Shown here: positions 1 through 11,354 of the stretch, one piece after another
How the letters are laid out: each line of letters begins with the position of its first letter
Numbering within the stretch: position 1 is the first letter of the stretch
From: Pseudo-nitzschia pungens
Lineage: Eukaryota > Bacillariophyta > Bacillariophyceae > Bacillariales > Bacillariaceae
Reading direction: 5' to 3'
Length of the DNA stretch: 64,000 bases
NCBI GenBank assembly: GCA_037355855.1
Contig: CM074758.1
Location: 7,041,001-7,105,000 of the forward strand
Notes under the pieces: generated by a model
Seen by the model: the letters and a program-made list of their open reading frames with translations, nothing else
Database searches by the model: none
What the model was told of the DNA's origin: nothing
Position numbers and translations under genes: made by a program

Positions 1-60
1 TTTATGCCCAACTCACTCCCGATTTTTCCAACATGCTTTCATCAATATCGTAACCACCAG

Positions 61-1178
61 ATCCTAGTGGAAGAATGTAAAGATGCGATTTTGGAACTCA
101 GCGCGAAGGAAGAAACGTTTCACGGACCTTTCGAAATGCCTCTCCTGAACGTACAGTTAGATGACGAACCCGATGAAAACGAAACGGAGGGTGAGGGAGA
201 AGAGGAACCGGAAGTTGGCAAAGAGGAAGATCGATTGAGTGATGGAAGTCATGGTGACGCTAATGTCGACGCTGTCGGAGACCAACAGGGGCACCTGATG
301 CCTTCGGATGAGAGTCGAGAAATGCTTGCGAAACTTGAACCGCTTCCCCCAATGTTGGACAACTTCGATTTGGACGAACATGTGGGACTGATTCAGAAAG
401 TATTGAAGGAGGATCCTAAGTTGGTCGAAATGCAGGCATATCTCTCCGGTGCGTTGTTGCCTTTTTACCCATTGTGTTGTCTTTTATAAGGAGGGATCGA
501 CGTTCTGACTTCGTAAGGAAGAACTTTCCTCTCGCATCCCAAAAGTAAGAAGGCTCTGACCCACTGTTTTCCGATTGTTATTTACTTCGTATTTGTTTAG
601 GAGGAGGTGTTCGTGAAAAAATCTTTTGGCGCAATTATTTTTTCCATTGTGCTTATACTCGATACAAGGTAAGTTGAGAAAAATTATGGTGCAATATTAC
701 TTGCGTGGTGCAGGAGCGGGTCAGTAATGAAAGAGTATGTTTCACATTGCAATTGAACAGGTTTATATCCTCATCAAACCGTGACTGTACCACATTGCCC
801 ATTTTTCCCCATCGCAATTCTCAGTGTGGACTGAGTATCGATGAAATCTGGTCTTATCAAAAAGTATCAAACGTTACAAACAACGTCGATACCACTTTCA
901 CCGAATACGACGACTCCGAGGTTGCGGCAACCTCTGTGAGAAGTACGGTCGAAGAAAAGGTCATTGCTTTTGATGGTTCAGATATGGAAGAGTTGGCAAC
1001 AATATCGGATACTGCCAACGATGAGAACGTTGACAGCACTGGGAATAATGACACTGCAGCAATTTCTCTAGAGACTCCAACTAGTGGCTTCGAACTTGTT
1101 GACGATATCGGTGAAGTTAACGAAGACCCAGAGCTGGACGAGCTAGAAGCAGAAATAGCAAGAGAACTAGAAGATTGA
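61..1178 (+). CDS. BSD-domain protein (SYAP1-like), 5' partial, three exons visible
   Basis: I infer exons 61-448, 601-668 and 825-1178. The first begins after an ACCACCAG acceptor, donors are GTGCGT and GTAAGT, and acceptors are TTTAG and CTCAG; phases 0, 1 and 0 join without a stop. The joined protein has a helical stretch (VGLIQKVLKEDPKLVEM), then the hallmark FWRNYF of BSD domains in the 68-bp exon 2, then CAYTRY and GLSIDEIW. The N-terminal part (LVEECKDAILELS, GPFEMPLL) and the long acidic linker resemble the SYAP1/BSD-domain family, whose molecular role is poorly defined (trafficking or signalling adaptor). The C-terminus is very acidic, ending LEAEIARELED. Upstream exons lie outside the window. 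It is convergent with the CSP41-like gene, 192 bp away. Family confidence is good; exon borders are inferred. Confidence 0.8.
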
Positions 1179-1370
1179 TTAGTTGAGTCCACAAATGAAT
1201 TTCGTAGTCGATACCATTTCATATTCAGAGGAATGATGTTCTTCAAGTCATTTTCGTCGCAATGTCTGTCGTGGGTTTTCGAGAGGAGGTCTGTTGTAAC
1301 GTTTCAAGAATTAAGCTTTTAAAAACTATGCAATAGGATATTTGGTTTGTTCAACTCTAGTCATTAGTCA

Positions 1371-2837
1371 TCATAGCTCGGCCAAGACTTCTTCATCTTT
1401 AGTGAGGTCAATCTCCTTTTTGGCACGGGCCTGATAATTCTCGTAGTACCACTTTAGATCTGTTTTCAAATCGTTCATTGCTCCACTGTATCCCAACTTT
1501 TCCTTCGCCAGGTCGGGGGCGACATAAAAGTCAGTTAACCGAAAGGGAAAATTGACTTTACCGAAAGTCTCACCCGAATAATGTTGGATTTTCACATCTT
1601 CTTTTGCGATACCTGCGGATTCGGCACACAAGTATGCAACTTCGTCGTAACTAAGCAGTTTATCCGTTCCGCAGTTGAAATATCTTTGTTCAATTGCAGC
1701 TTCTTCGTCATCAAGTGGTGCAATCAACAGCGACGCAACGTCTGCAGAGTTCGTAAGGGACACTTTTTGGGTTCCAGGACTTGGAATCAACAAGGGAACA
1801 TCACGAGACAGTCTGTCGAAGTACCAATCGATGTAGTCGTGTTTGTTCGATTTTTCGCCATAGATGTACTGGGGTCTAAACGAGACCAAGGGAAGCTTGC
1901 ATTCTTCCGCGATGTAGTGGTCCATCTTGGCTTGACCCGCCGATTCTTTGATTGGGGTTGTTGCTTCTCCCATGGGAAACTCTGTTTCGTCAGTAGGTTG
2001 ATACATTCCAGCCGACGAAACGTAAACATAAAGTTTCAAACATTCCCAGTCTTTTGCAATATCACATAGAGCCTTGCTGGACCCTTCCGGGCCTTTGGAA
2101 TAGTTGTCCCAAATATAGTCAAACTCTTCGCCATTCAGTAACTCTTTCATGCCCTCGATGTCCATCGTCTCGTCACCGAGTTTAGCATAAATAACATTAA
2201 CGTCCGGAAGGTCTGACGAATACGATTTGAATGGCTCTGCCTCCACATTGCATGAATCGTCTTGCAATATGGTAATCTTGTCAATCTTGTCGCCACCAGC
2301 TAACTTTTTCGCAAGTTGAAACCCTGATAGTAAATCATTGCGTGTCGTAAAACAACGTGAAAGATTCAATGGTAAAAACAATAGCGGAGGCCAAATCGAT
2401 CGCGAGACGAGACACATAGATCGTGAGAAACGGTTTGTTGCTCTTCTGGTGTGGGCGGAGAAATGTATGATAACTGAGTTGCTTACCTAATTCTCCATGG
2501 CCACCTCCTTTGTTCTGAACGATGAGGGCATTGGCCATGAAGAGAGAAGTTGAATCAGACCGAGCTGTGGAAAAGAAAAAGGAAAGAAGAAGATATCATA
2601 AGAAATGAAATAATCGAATCGAGATCAGGACGTTGACACATGCCGCATGTCAGAATGCTTTGAATGAATCGAGCATTGGGTAAAGAAAAGGACGCAAGAA
2701 ATGGACGTAATTCGATGACAAAATACAACAAAACCGAATTACCCACCGTTTGATGAGACAGTGTTCGTGCCGGGAGCAAAGGCTCCGACGCACCCGGTGA
2801 ATACGGCTCCCACAAGCAAGCGAAATGATCGAACCAT
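1371..2837 (-). CDS. Plastid CSP41-like NAD(P)-binding epimerase-family protein
   Basis: Exons 2837-2747, 2564-2487 and 2323-1371 join in phase (donors GTGGGT and GTAAGC, acceptors CCACAG and ATCAG) to 373 residues. Residues 1-22 form a signal peptide ending in GAFAP, the diatom plastid-import motif, so import into the complex plastid is likely. The nucleotide-binding loop GGGHGELG (about 50-57) is split by the second intron. Later motifs are YVSSAGMY, the FRPQYIYG segment typical of extended SDRs, and NCGTDKLLSYDEVA. Known relatives, CSP41a/b, are chloroplast stem-loop RNA-binding proteins that stabilise plastid transcripts; a sugar-nucleotide epimerase is the alternative. The catalytic YxxxK of true epimerases is not evident (GQAKMDHY instead), which favours the RNA-binding CSP41 group. 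Confidence 0.85.
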
Positions 2838-3608
2838 CGTTAATATTTGCCTTTGAAACGATGGCTACCGAAAGTTACCAATGTTGTTTTGCTCCGATGT
2901 CAAAGGTTGTCGAGCTATCGTTTGAAACGAAGCCGAGCGGTTGATAACAGTGTGCGAAATCACAGACACGTACTGTAATTCCATTGTACCGTACGATTGC
3001 GAACGTATTCAAAACAATTTTTTTATCGCATTGTACCGGTACCGGTATCATCAGTTAACGGAAGAAAATCTTTTCCTCGATCTTTCTCATGAAAAGTAAG
3101 GTTACGAAATTTGAAGTATCTACACAATACGTACGTATGCGTATTTGTAGAAGTAACTAACCTTACTTCGTAAGAGTCATGAAATGGTAGGGTACAAACG
3201 TATGATAATGCACATGTATGTTCATACCCTATTAAAACAGATTCCCATTTTTGACGATTGAAAACCCAACCCTCAATCCTAGTGCACGCAATATTGCCCT
3301 GGTACTGTTACTCAATACTGATTGGCGCCTCCGGTAAGCGTGGGGAGTTGTTTATGTCCGTAACGTCCTTTTCGGGGATTGATTGTACAGTAATAATTTA
3401 TTTATTAACGTATATTCAGTCATGCAGTTTTGGATTAACGTGTCAGAAAGTGAAAAGAAAATGTTGATCGTCTGGTATGGTATCTGTGTGACATGACACA
3501 TAATAATATGTGTGCCACGTCACGAATAATGTAATATTACATGTGCATATTAGTTTCGGCTCATTAGGCCCCTCAAGTAGGATTAGTACCAGATACTAAT
3601 AGTAGAGG
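2838..3608. other. Intergenic, no gene recognised
   Basis: This stretch holds the 5' flank of the CSP41-like gene. It is AT-rich with short palindromic runs of ACCGGTACCGG and GTAAGGTTA type (about 3030-3170) that recur in other intergenic parts of this window. A 69-codon open frame at 3258-3467 has no recognisable features and is not called. Confidence 0.5.
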
Positions 3609-4131
3609 GCAGTCACTACTACTAATAGTAGAGGGTGCTTTTAGTAGTTGATTTGTCTACTTCTATTAATAGTAGAGGGTGCAATTAGTAGTTGATTTGT
3701 CTGGAGACTAGCCTAGAATCAACTGAGGATAGATCAACTACTAAGATTACCAGTCACTACTACTAATAGTAGAGGGTGTTATTAGTAGTTGATTTGTCAG
3801 GAGACTAGCCTAGAATCAACTGAGCATAGATCAACTACTAAAATTACCAGTCATTACTACTAATAGTAGAGGGTGCTATCAGTAGTTGATTTGTCTGGAG
3901 AGTAGCCTAGAATCAACTGAGGATAGATCTACTACTTCAACCACCAGTTACTACTACTACTAGTACTAGTATAAGGTGCTATTAGTAGTAGATTCATCTG
4001 AGGACTAGCCTAGAATCAACTGAGGATAGATCTACAACTAAAACCACCAGTCACTACTATTAGTACTAGTAGAGGGTGCTATTAGTAGTTGATTTGTCTG
4101 AAGACTAGTCTAGAATCAACTGAGGATAGAT
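3609..4131. repeat. Tandem array of ~100-bp units
   Basis: About five degenerate copies of a ~100-bp unit. Each contains CAGTCACTACTACTAATAG, AGAGGGTGCTATTAGTAG, TTGATTTGTCTGGAGACTAG and TAGAATCAACTGAGGATAG. Several words are partly palindromic (CTACTACTAATAGTAG). Divergence between units is roughly 5-15% by eye. No coding potential was seen. Confidence 0.85.
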
Positions 4132-4950
4132 CGGTGCATTATAAGGTGCATTTAGAAGTGCATTGTACAGTGCATTATTGATACAGGCTTATGTATAAGA
4201 TTTGAAATCAAAAGTGATTTCAAGTACGGTAAAACTTAGTTCATACTTTGTATTGGTGGTATTTGTAGTAGTACATTTCATTGTGCATTTTAGGTTGAAT
4301 TATACCGTGCATTTTGTTGTGCATTGTACGGTGCAATATGGTGCATTTTGAAGTACACTGTACGGTTCATTCATTTTAATGTATGTTGCATTATATGGTA
4401 CATTTTACTGTGCATTTTACATTGAATTATATCGTGCATTTATTGTACAGTGCAATATGGTGCATTTTGAAGTGCATTGTATGGTGCATTATTTTGCATT
4501 TTGAAGTGCATTGTACGGTGCATTATTTTGCATTTTGAAGTGCATTGTACAGTTCATTATTGATACAGGCTTACGCATGAGATTTGAAATCAAAAGTGAT
4601 TTCAACTACTGTAGTTACCATACCGTAAACCTTACTTGTTCATTTTAATGTACGTTGCATTATACGGTATGGTACATTTTACTGTGCATTTTACATTGAA
4701 TTATATCGTGCATTTATTGTACGGTACAATATTGTGAATTTTGAAGTGCATTGTATGGTGCATTATTTTGCATTTTGAAGTGCATTGTACGGTGCATTAT
4801 TTTGCATTTTGAAGTGCATTGTATGGTTCATTATTGATACAGGCTTATGTATAAGATTTGAAATCAAAAGTGATTTCAACTACCATACCATACCATAAAT
4901 CTTACCGTAAACCTTACTTGTTCATTTTAATGTACGTTGCATTATATTAG
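4132..4950. repeat. GTGCATT-rich satellite with higher-order duplication
   Basis: Short degenerate repeats of GTGCATTTTGAAGTGCATT and TGTACGGTGCATT type fill this stretch. A longer block starting TGATACAGGCTTATGTATA and running through AAATCAAAAGTGATTTCAA recurs at about 4178, 4561 and 4834, so the array has a higher-order period of about 270-380 bp. AAATCAAAAGTGATTT is itself an imperfect palindrome. It lies directly downstream of the degenerate Ulp1-type gene. Confidence 0.8.
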
Positions 4951-4954
4951 TTGA

Positions 4955-7900
4955 TCACGATCCCTTGGAATTATCTTCTTCTGATCGTTTCTTTTCTTCC
5001 ATAGTCAATCCACCGGAATTGTCTTCTTCTGATCCGTCCTTTTTGTTCTCTTCCATAGTCAATCCCCCGGAATTATCTTCTTCTGATCCGTCCTTTTTGT
5101 TCTCTTCCATAAACGATGTCTTGTTGACTTCCAACAATCCACCAATCGGCCCCCCGGATGTCATTACCTCCAAATTGATGCGCTTTTCTGTGTCAGATCT
5201 ATCGATTATTTCATCCTCCATTGTAGATTCCTCTGATTTTGTTTGTTTCGGTGTGTCTTTGATTTTTCCCTCTTGTTCTACTTTTTGTTTTCTCTCAAAT
5301 ATTCTCTTTTTCGATTTTTTGCGTCCGATGTCATGTCCTACGTCCTATCCACGTAGTTCCTTTTTTAGTAGTTGTGCAAATTTCATGAACTTATCACAAA
5401 AATCACTGACCGCCAGTGTTGGATCAAAATAATCAAAAAGATTAAGCGACAACGATTCTGCCGCCGACACTGAAACTTCCTCCTCCGAGAAATCTTTAGA
5501 TGGTTTTGGTTTTGGGTGGTTATCTACTGCCCATATTATATCAGCTGTTTTCTTAACAATCCAGTGGGCATTGTAGCACATATATATTCCACAGCTGTGG
5601 CTTTCAGTCTGTTGGTGAACTGTCTCGAATATCTCCTTTATAGCCCGGTGTGGATGATCGTTATCACAGTATTTTATTCCTGGATAGTGTTCGGTGAAAT
5701 ACGACCGCAACATTTCCAATTCTTGACAGTTGGGGGGTTCCCAGGAGTCTTTTTGAGAATCGATTACTGTCAGTGACAGAGTCTCGTCTTTCTCTACGTA
5801 ACCAAGGATGAGTTTCCAATGAGAATCATCGCACTGTGGAATTACAAATATTCTCTTCTGGCTTATATTGTCGTATATAAAATCAACTTTAAGCTCTTTT
5901 TTTTGTCAAACTTTTGTCGTGATTTCATGTCATGGTGTATTTGCAACTGCGTGAAAAATTGTGGCAGGAACATGTGTACTTCTTTTGATGCACCAATGGA
6001 AATAAGAAGACAAAAGAAACCAACCACCACATCATTCAACCAGTTGTTTCCGAGTAGCGTTTTATAATTGTCATTTGTGAATTCCAGCGTGGCCCAGTAT
6101 CAGTTCTCGTTAAATCTAGTCCTGTTGTATATAACGGAGTAGGTTTCGGAAAAGTCTTTGTCCTCATATAAGCTTTCTAGCATCCACCATTGTTCGGCAA
6201 AACGTTCTCTGATCATGAGTTGGCAAATAGGAAGTCCCATTGTCGACACAGAGAAGAAACGACTGCTACTCGCATTGGATTGTACATTGAATTTTACAGA
6301 ACTTGGATTTTCCCAGCTTGGTGTGTCGACAAAGTGATCTACCGTGGTATATACCAAAACAACGGGCAACATCGTCCGACACAACAATCGCTTCAACACA
6401 CCCAGTGTCAAGCATCGATTTATTGAAAGCAGATATATCTTCTTCACTTCCCTCGAAATACAAACGACAGAGACTCCTGTCCTTGTCAGTAGGCAGGGAA
6501 GAGTCCAATGAGTACCAATGTATACCGCAAATCAGAGATATGCCTTTAGGTTCGATCAAAGAATATGCAACGAACACTTCAGAATTTTCCGTAATTGGGT
6601 CTTCACAATTTTCCGTACTCGGGTTGACATTTATCCCGGTTAAACCAACAGTAAAAAAGACCTGGTTGTTTTGTAAGTCGATCAACTGTAGCTTGGGACA
6701 GTTGGCTTTCCCAATCAGAATGGTCATTTGATTGCCATAGAAAGTCCCATTGTGGTGTTCTATTGGATCTACCCGACAGAAGTAATCATTGTGATTCATC
6801 GTGACTTCTGCATATCCTTCTGAATTTCTTCGTATCACATCCTGTGGTAGGAATGTTACGGAAAATGAGTCTGTCCGTATTTTCAAAACTGGGGTTTGTA
6901 TCAACGGCAGTTGTTTATGGGTCTATTCTTCTTGTTTATGGGTCTTTTCTTCGGTAGGAAGATTATTGATTTTCTCAAAAAATGCGTTGGAAGCTTGAAC
7001 AAATGCCTCTTTTAGACGCATCTCCCGCCCTTTTTTATATATGTTTATATATGGTTCAAAATCGATCGGAGCACAATTTGAACTGCCCACAACACCTACA
7101 TGTGCTTTTTCTAAAGGTAGAGCTTCCCAGTTGACGTTGCACTGCCCCAAAAAAATACATTCTTCCTGGTTAAGGGGGTTAAGAATTTCAAAATCTTTCT
7201 GTTCATTGGGATAAACACGTGTTTGAGACCGGTCTTCTTGAATTGTTAAGGTTAAACAACCAGTGACTTCGTTTTTATGATATATCTCTGCTCTCACTGC
7301 TTTCTCTTTGTCCTCCTCATCTCTTTGATAATAGACGAATTGATTGAAACTCCTTGTAAATTCTACAATGTTTTTGTTCGAACGTTCTTCTTTCCCATTG
7401 TCCACTTCATTCTTCCGTTTTTTTCCCGTCATCCGTAAACAAACTGCACCTAATTGGATTCTTGAAACAAGGATCGCAATAAACCGTGAACTTTGGTTCG
7501 GAAGTACCATTTTTTATCGGGACTGGATCAAACATGACTTGACAATGCAAGCATTTCGTCATTGGTACGTCCGGTAACGTATCAACACAATATGCGCACA
7601 ATCCTCTATCATCAGAACATGAAAAATAACCCTTTCTTCTGTGATAGAAATTTTGACAAAATGTGCATTTGGTCTTGATATCATCATGCCAAATAGTCAT
7701 GTTTCCAAAGAAACAGAATGATTTTGCACAACAGACTATAGTGTCATCACCCAGACCTCTTCTGTGGGCGACGCTGTCGAGGTTGGAAATCGGAGAATTG
7801 TCTGTTAGATAATGTGATTTGGAGTTCAACTTGGACTCCATAATATCAGAAATAATCTCCTTTGGACTGTTAGATATTTTTTTTTCCCGCGCTTGGTATG

Positions 7901-8842
7901 CAAAATTGCTCTTGTTTTTATCGTATGGTAATGTGGATGTTTTACCAGGTTTTGTGCCATTCCGTTGTAAACATCTTTTTTCAAGTTGCTTCTGTATCTC
8001 ACGTCATGAACAAACAAAACAGCCAACAGTTCCGTGCTAGTAAACTCGCACATCACCTCACTTGGACACTGCAGTGTAACACAGAGAGTTCTTTGATCAA
8101 TTCGTTTTGGCAGTTTTTGTTTCTTCACCTCTGTACCCATCCTTTTATTCCTTTCTGGTTTTTGTTTTTTCGCGCGAAGCATAACTTTGTTTAAACCCAA
8201 ATTTTTCCTCTTTGGACTCCCATTCAAACCAAAATCACCTTCTTCCGTTACTGTAGGTGCGTCTTCAATAATCTCTGTTTTCAGCATTGAAGGGCTAATG
8301 TACGTTCTGAGAATGATTGAAAGAGGGAGGCTCATACAATAAATATTCCTTGGTATCTTCATACCTGCGTTGTTGATATTAGGAATAGATTTCTCCCTTA
8401 TTTTCTCCATCACACAAATCGCAGAATCGATATTGGCAAATTTCTTGCAAAGTGGTAGGGTCTTGTCGTCTGATATCACCCACTCAATTTTCTTTTGATT
8501 TTGCGCCAATAGTTTTACAAGGGATAAATCAAAAAACAGTCTCGTTGATTTCTTACATGATTCGGGGCAATTCAAGTGATGATGTATAAATACCCTTTTA
8601 ACTCTTGGCAATATTAAGATAAGTGACCACCACCTGTGACAGTCCGACTCTGCCGAATTACAAAAGACCGGGAAGAAAATCTGATTTGGACAGAATGTTT
8701 TACCATCCTGATGAAGAGTATATCCAATAGAATAATCAAGTTGGTGATTGTTGCTATCCGCCGATTGGTGAACAATAAACTTAGGCCTTGATTGATCTTT
8801 GCAAAAAGACTGCCGGTTGAACATAACAGAAAATGCATCCAT
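4955..8842 (-). pseudogene. Degenerate Ulp1/C48 cysteine-protease gene, probably transposon-derived
   Basis: Read from 8842 downwards, one protein appears in successive frames. A ~340-residue N-terminal part carries a frame change at a run of nine T (plus strand 7877-7885). It is followed by a Cys-rich zinc-finger-like region (about 7440-7740, CTFC, CAYC, CLHC, CDPC). A second frame change lies at a T6 run near 7424, and an acidic/central region follows (7500-6100). The Ulp1 peptidase core has WLND near 6035, HW near 5817 (catalytic His), IDSQ near 5760 (Asp) and HSCGIYMC near 5590 (Cys). After an in-frame TAG at 5345-5347 the same frame continues to 4955 as a Lys/Glu tail with two MEENKKDGSEEDNSGGLT repeats. 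Ulp1 domains occur in SUMO proteases and in Zisupton/Mutator-type transposons; no transposase core was identified. At least five frame changes argue for decay, although unrecognised introns are possible. Confidence 0.6.
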
Positions 8843-9715
8843 GAAAGAAGGTAATGTTTTGCCCGATTTGCATTCGATGTGACATGTTGACGTAGGTACC
8901 CTACGAGAGGCTCTAAATGATTATTGAATCCCGCATGTGCTCCAATACACAAGAATATATAAATAATATTCATGTACATATACTGAATATTATTCAAATA
9001 TCAAGATAAACAAAGATTCCCATGAATCAACGATTATTGATATTATGCCTGCCGAATAATATATCATTATTCGATCGTTCACCGATACTCAAGGAATCAT
9101 TCCCATCTCGTAAAGTATTCAACCATTCTCTTTTCATAACACAATTTATTAACCTTTCATCTTTAAAATACATACAATTTGCGCGAAGCGCATTTTGTCC
9201 GACGTTCCAATGTTCCAGTACTAAAAATACGTAGATTTCTACACAACTTTACCATGCGATATCTCGCTCCCTTTTACACCCCCAATCACAACCCCAGGAC
9301 CTACATGTATTAACCAAGACCTCCGCTCTTTGTTTCTGCTATCAGTTCAGTTGCTTGCTGCTTTGTTTTGGCTGCTTTGGTGCCTATTCACCATTGCCAT
9401 CGTCGATCGGCAACAGCAGCACCACCACCAAAACCGACACATAATTTTCTACAGCACTTCCAGTACAGATTCTACCGTACAGCACAGCAAAACCGACAAC
9501 AACGTTGTATTTCTGCTTCGATCTGTTTCCCAGCTCCATTCCAAGGCCCTTAAGTATATCTTATACTTAATGTTCTACACTGTTTCCAAGCTGCTTAAGT
9601 GATTCTCACTTAATGTTCTACATTCTTCGAAGTTCCTTGCTGAGTCCTCTTAAGTCTTTTCAAGTCGAAGTTCACGAACAGCCCCTTCCACTGTAGGAAT
9701 CTTTCTACAAGAAAT

Positions 9716-10545
9716 TCTGTCATCTGTTTTCAAGTCCATTGCCCTGCTGGACCCTAAGTGTTTTCACTTATGGTCCTACTGTTTCTTGCCCCAAGCCCCA
9801 AAGCCGCTAAGTACAGCTCGCTTAGGGCTCGACTACCTACATATACCTCCCAGATGTACTGTATAAATGTCATCTGTTTCCACGTCTACTGCCCTGATGG
9901 ACCCTAAGTGTTTTCGCTTATGGTCCTACTGTTTCCTGACCCAAGCCCCAAAGCCACTAAGTACAGTTTGCTTAAGGCTCCACCACCTACATAACCCTCT
10001 CAGGTGTACAGTATAAATGTCATCTGTTTCCAAGTCTACTGCCCTGCTGGACCATAAGTGTTTTCGCTTATGGTCCTACTGTTTCCTTACCCAAGCCCCA
10101 AAGCCGCTAAGTACAGTTCGCTTAAGGCTCCACCACCTACATAACCCTCTTCAGGTGCACACCTCAACTGTCATCTGTTTTCAAGTCTACTGCCCTGCTG
10201 GACCATAAGTGTTCTCACTTAAGGTCCTACTATTTCCTGACCCAAGCCCCAAAGCCGCTAAGTACAGCTTGCTTAAGGCTCTCCTACCTACATAACCCTC
10301 TCAGATGCACACTTCAACTGTCATCTGTTTTCAAGTCTACTGCCCTGATAGTCCATAAGTGTGTTCGATAATGGACCTACTGTTTTTATGACCCAAGCCC
10401 CAAAGCTGCTAAGTACATGTTACTTAACGCTTCACCACCATTATATACCCCTCCAGTTCACAGTACAGCAGAGACCTGTTTTCAAGCCTACAGCCCTGAT
10501 GGTCCATAAGTGTTTTCACTTAGAGCCCCTGTTTCCAAGCTACTA
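9716..10545 (+). repeat. Tandem array of six ~150-bp units, each with paired inverted repeats
   Basis: Units begin near 9716, 9868, 10020, 10172, 10322 and 10472 (the last partial), with CATCTGTTTTCAAGTCTACTG followed by GCCCTGCTGG. In units 3 and 4 the arms GGACCATAAG and CTTATGGTCC (or CTTAAGGTCC) can form a 10-bp hairpin with an 8-nt loop. A second, weaker pair GCTAAG/CTTAAGGC follows about 50 bp later. Preceding sequence (9550-9640) contains looser relatives (CTTAAGTATATCTTATACTTAA). The array makes up the body of the 9174-11191 element. Confidence 0.85.
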
Positions 10546-11117
10546 CAGGAGAGCAAGTTCAAGTTCGAACAGAAGGCCAGCTGTTACGAATTTGAATTTG
10601 GTAGTAGGCTCCACTGCCTCTACGTGTTTTGTGCTACTACGAAGTTCGAACAGGAGGACAGCTGTTACGAATTTGGTAGTAGGCTCCGTACTATATGTAC
10701 CATACAGTGGTAAGGAATGTGTTTGGGGCACTCGCATTACTGATGCTGCAACACAGCATGCTGAGACCAGTTTCGCTTGCGTCAGCTGACCACTTGCATT
10801 ACTGATACTATGTATCTGAGGAAGGGTTTTGCTTGTGTCAGCTGACCACTCCAAGCATCACTGATGCTGTACAGCAGCATTCAAGGGACAGTTTTGCTTG
10901 TGTTTTCCCTTTCACGTTCTTTTTACCCCGTCTCCTGTACGCTTTGCAACAGCTGTGTCTGTTGTGCTCTGGACTGGTTCGTTTTTTTTCCTGTTTCTTA
11001 CCAAGGTTCGTTTGCAAAATAGCCGTCTTTACAACCTGGGGCCTATTCCCCATGGTTGAGGCGGCGCGTCGTTCTACAACTTGGGGCCTAACCTCTCTTC
11101 GATTGAGGCGACGATAA

Positions 11118-11159
11118 AGTCTGGTTACAGACTGAGTAGCTTTTAACCACCTTCGGTGG
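11118..11159 (+). promoter_or_regulatory. 3'-terminal double hairpin of non-autonomous element
   Basis: AGTCTG-GTTA-CAGACT (11118-11133) is followed by CCACC-TTC-GGTGG (11147-11159). The LINE at 17176-17217 has the same first hairpin and TCACC-TTT-GGTGA as the second. This placement, just upstream of the ATT tail, fits an element recognised by LINE reverse transcriptase at target-primed reverse transcription. Confidence 0.6.
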
Positions 11160-11354
11160 ATTTTCCTACTTAAATAAGTATATTATTATTATTCATCTTT
11201 AAAATACATCTATCCCGTATTACTCCATCTAATTCTACCTTAACATGTAACAAAGGATTCTGATAGTTTTGGCCATCCTTTTCCTCAAGCTCCATCATCT
11301 AATTACACCATCATCACCTTCCAAAACATTGGTCCTCAGCGTAGAGCTGCTTTT

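Larger units (their letters stand above)
9174..11191 (+). mobile_element. 2-kb non-autonomous retroelement with LINE-like 3' end and 18-bp TSD
   Basis: The 18-bp word TTCATCTTTAAAATACAT occurs at 9156-9173 and again at 11192-11209, immediately flanking this block. Removing the block and one copy restores an uninterrupted LTR. The 3' part (about 11030-11191) resembles the 3' end of the neighbouring LINE: a GGGGCC/GGGGTCC and GAGGCGACG region, two hairpins, and a tail of TATTATTATTATT instead of poly(A). The 5' two thirds share nothing obvious with the LINE and consist largely of 150-bp tandem units. No protein-coding frame is convincing. I infer mobilisation in trans by LINE machinery, SINE-like but unusually long. 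Confidence 0.8.
8878..11252 (+). repeat. Gypsy-type LTR (about 336 bp), split by a later insertion
   Basis: Bases 8878-9173 plus 11210-11252 together match the layout of the intact gypsy LTR at 48170-48487. Both have a palindromic 5' start (TGTGACATGTTGACG versus TGTAACATGCTAGCG), then GAATCCCGCATG, GATTCCCATGAATCAACGAT, ATCTCGTAAAGTAT, and a 3' end TTCTACCTTAACATGTAACA versus TTCTACCTTAGAGTGTTACA. No internal domain adjoins it and I found no clear 5-bp flanking duplication. It may be a solo LTR or a remnant whose partner was lost. The start could be off by a base or two. Confidence 0.7.

Noticed and set aside
8868..8890. Target duplication for the LTR at 8878-11252
   Set aside because: Bases before the LTR (ATTCGA) and after it (AAGGATT) do not match, so a clean solo LTR could not be shown.
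9330..9602. Short plus-strand coding frames at the start of the 2-kb element
   Set aside because: Low-complexity His/Gln/Ser content, no domain, and they lie in non-coding repeat sequence.
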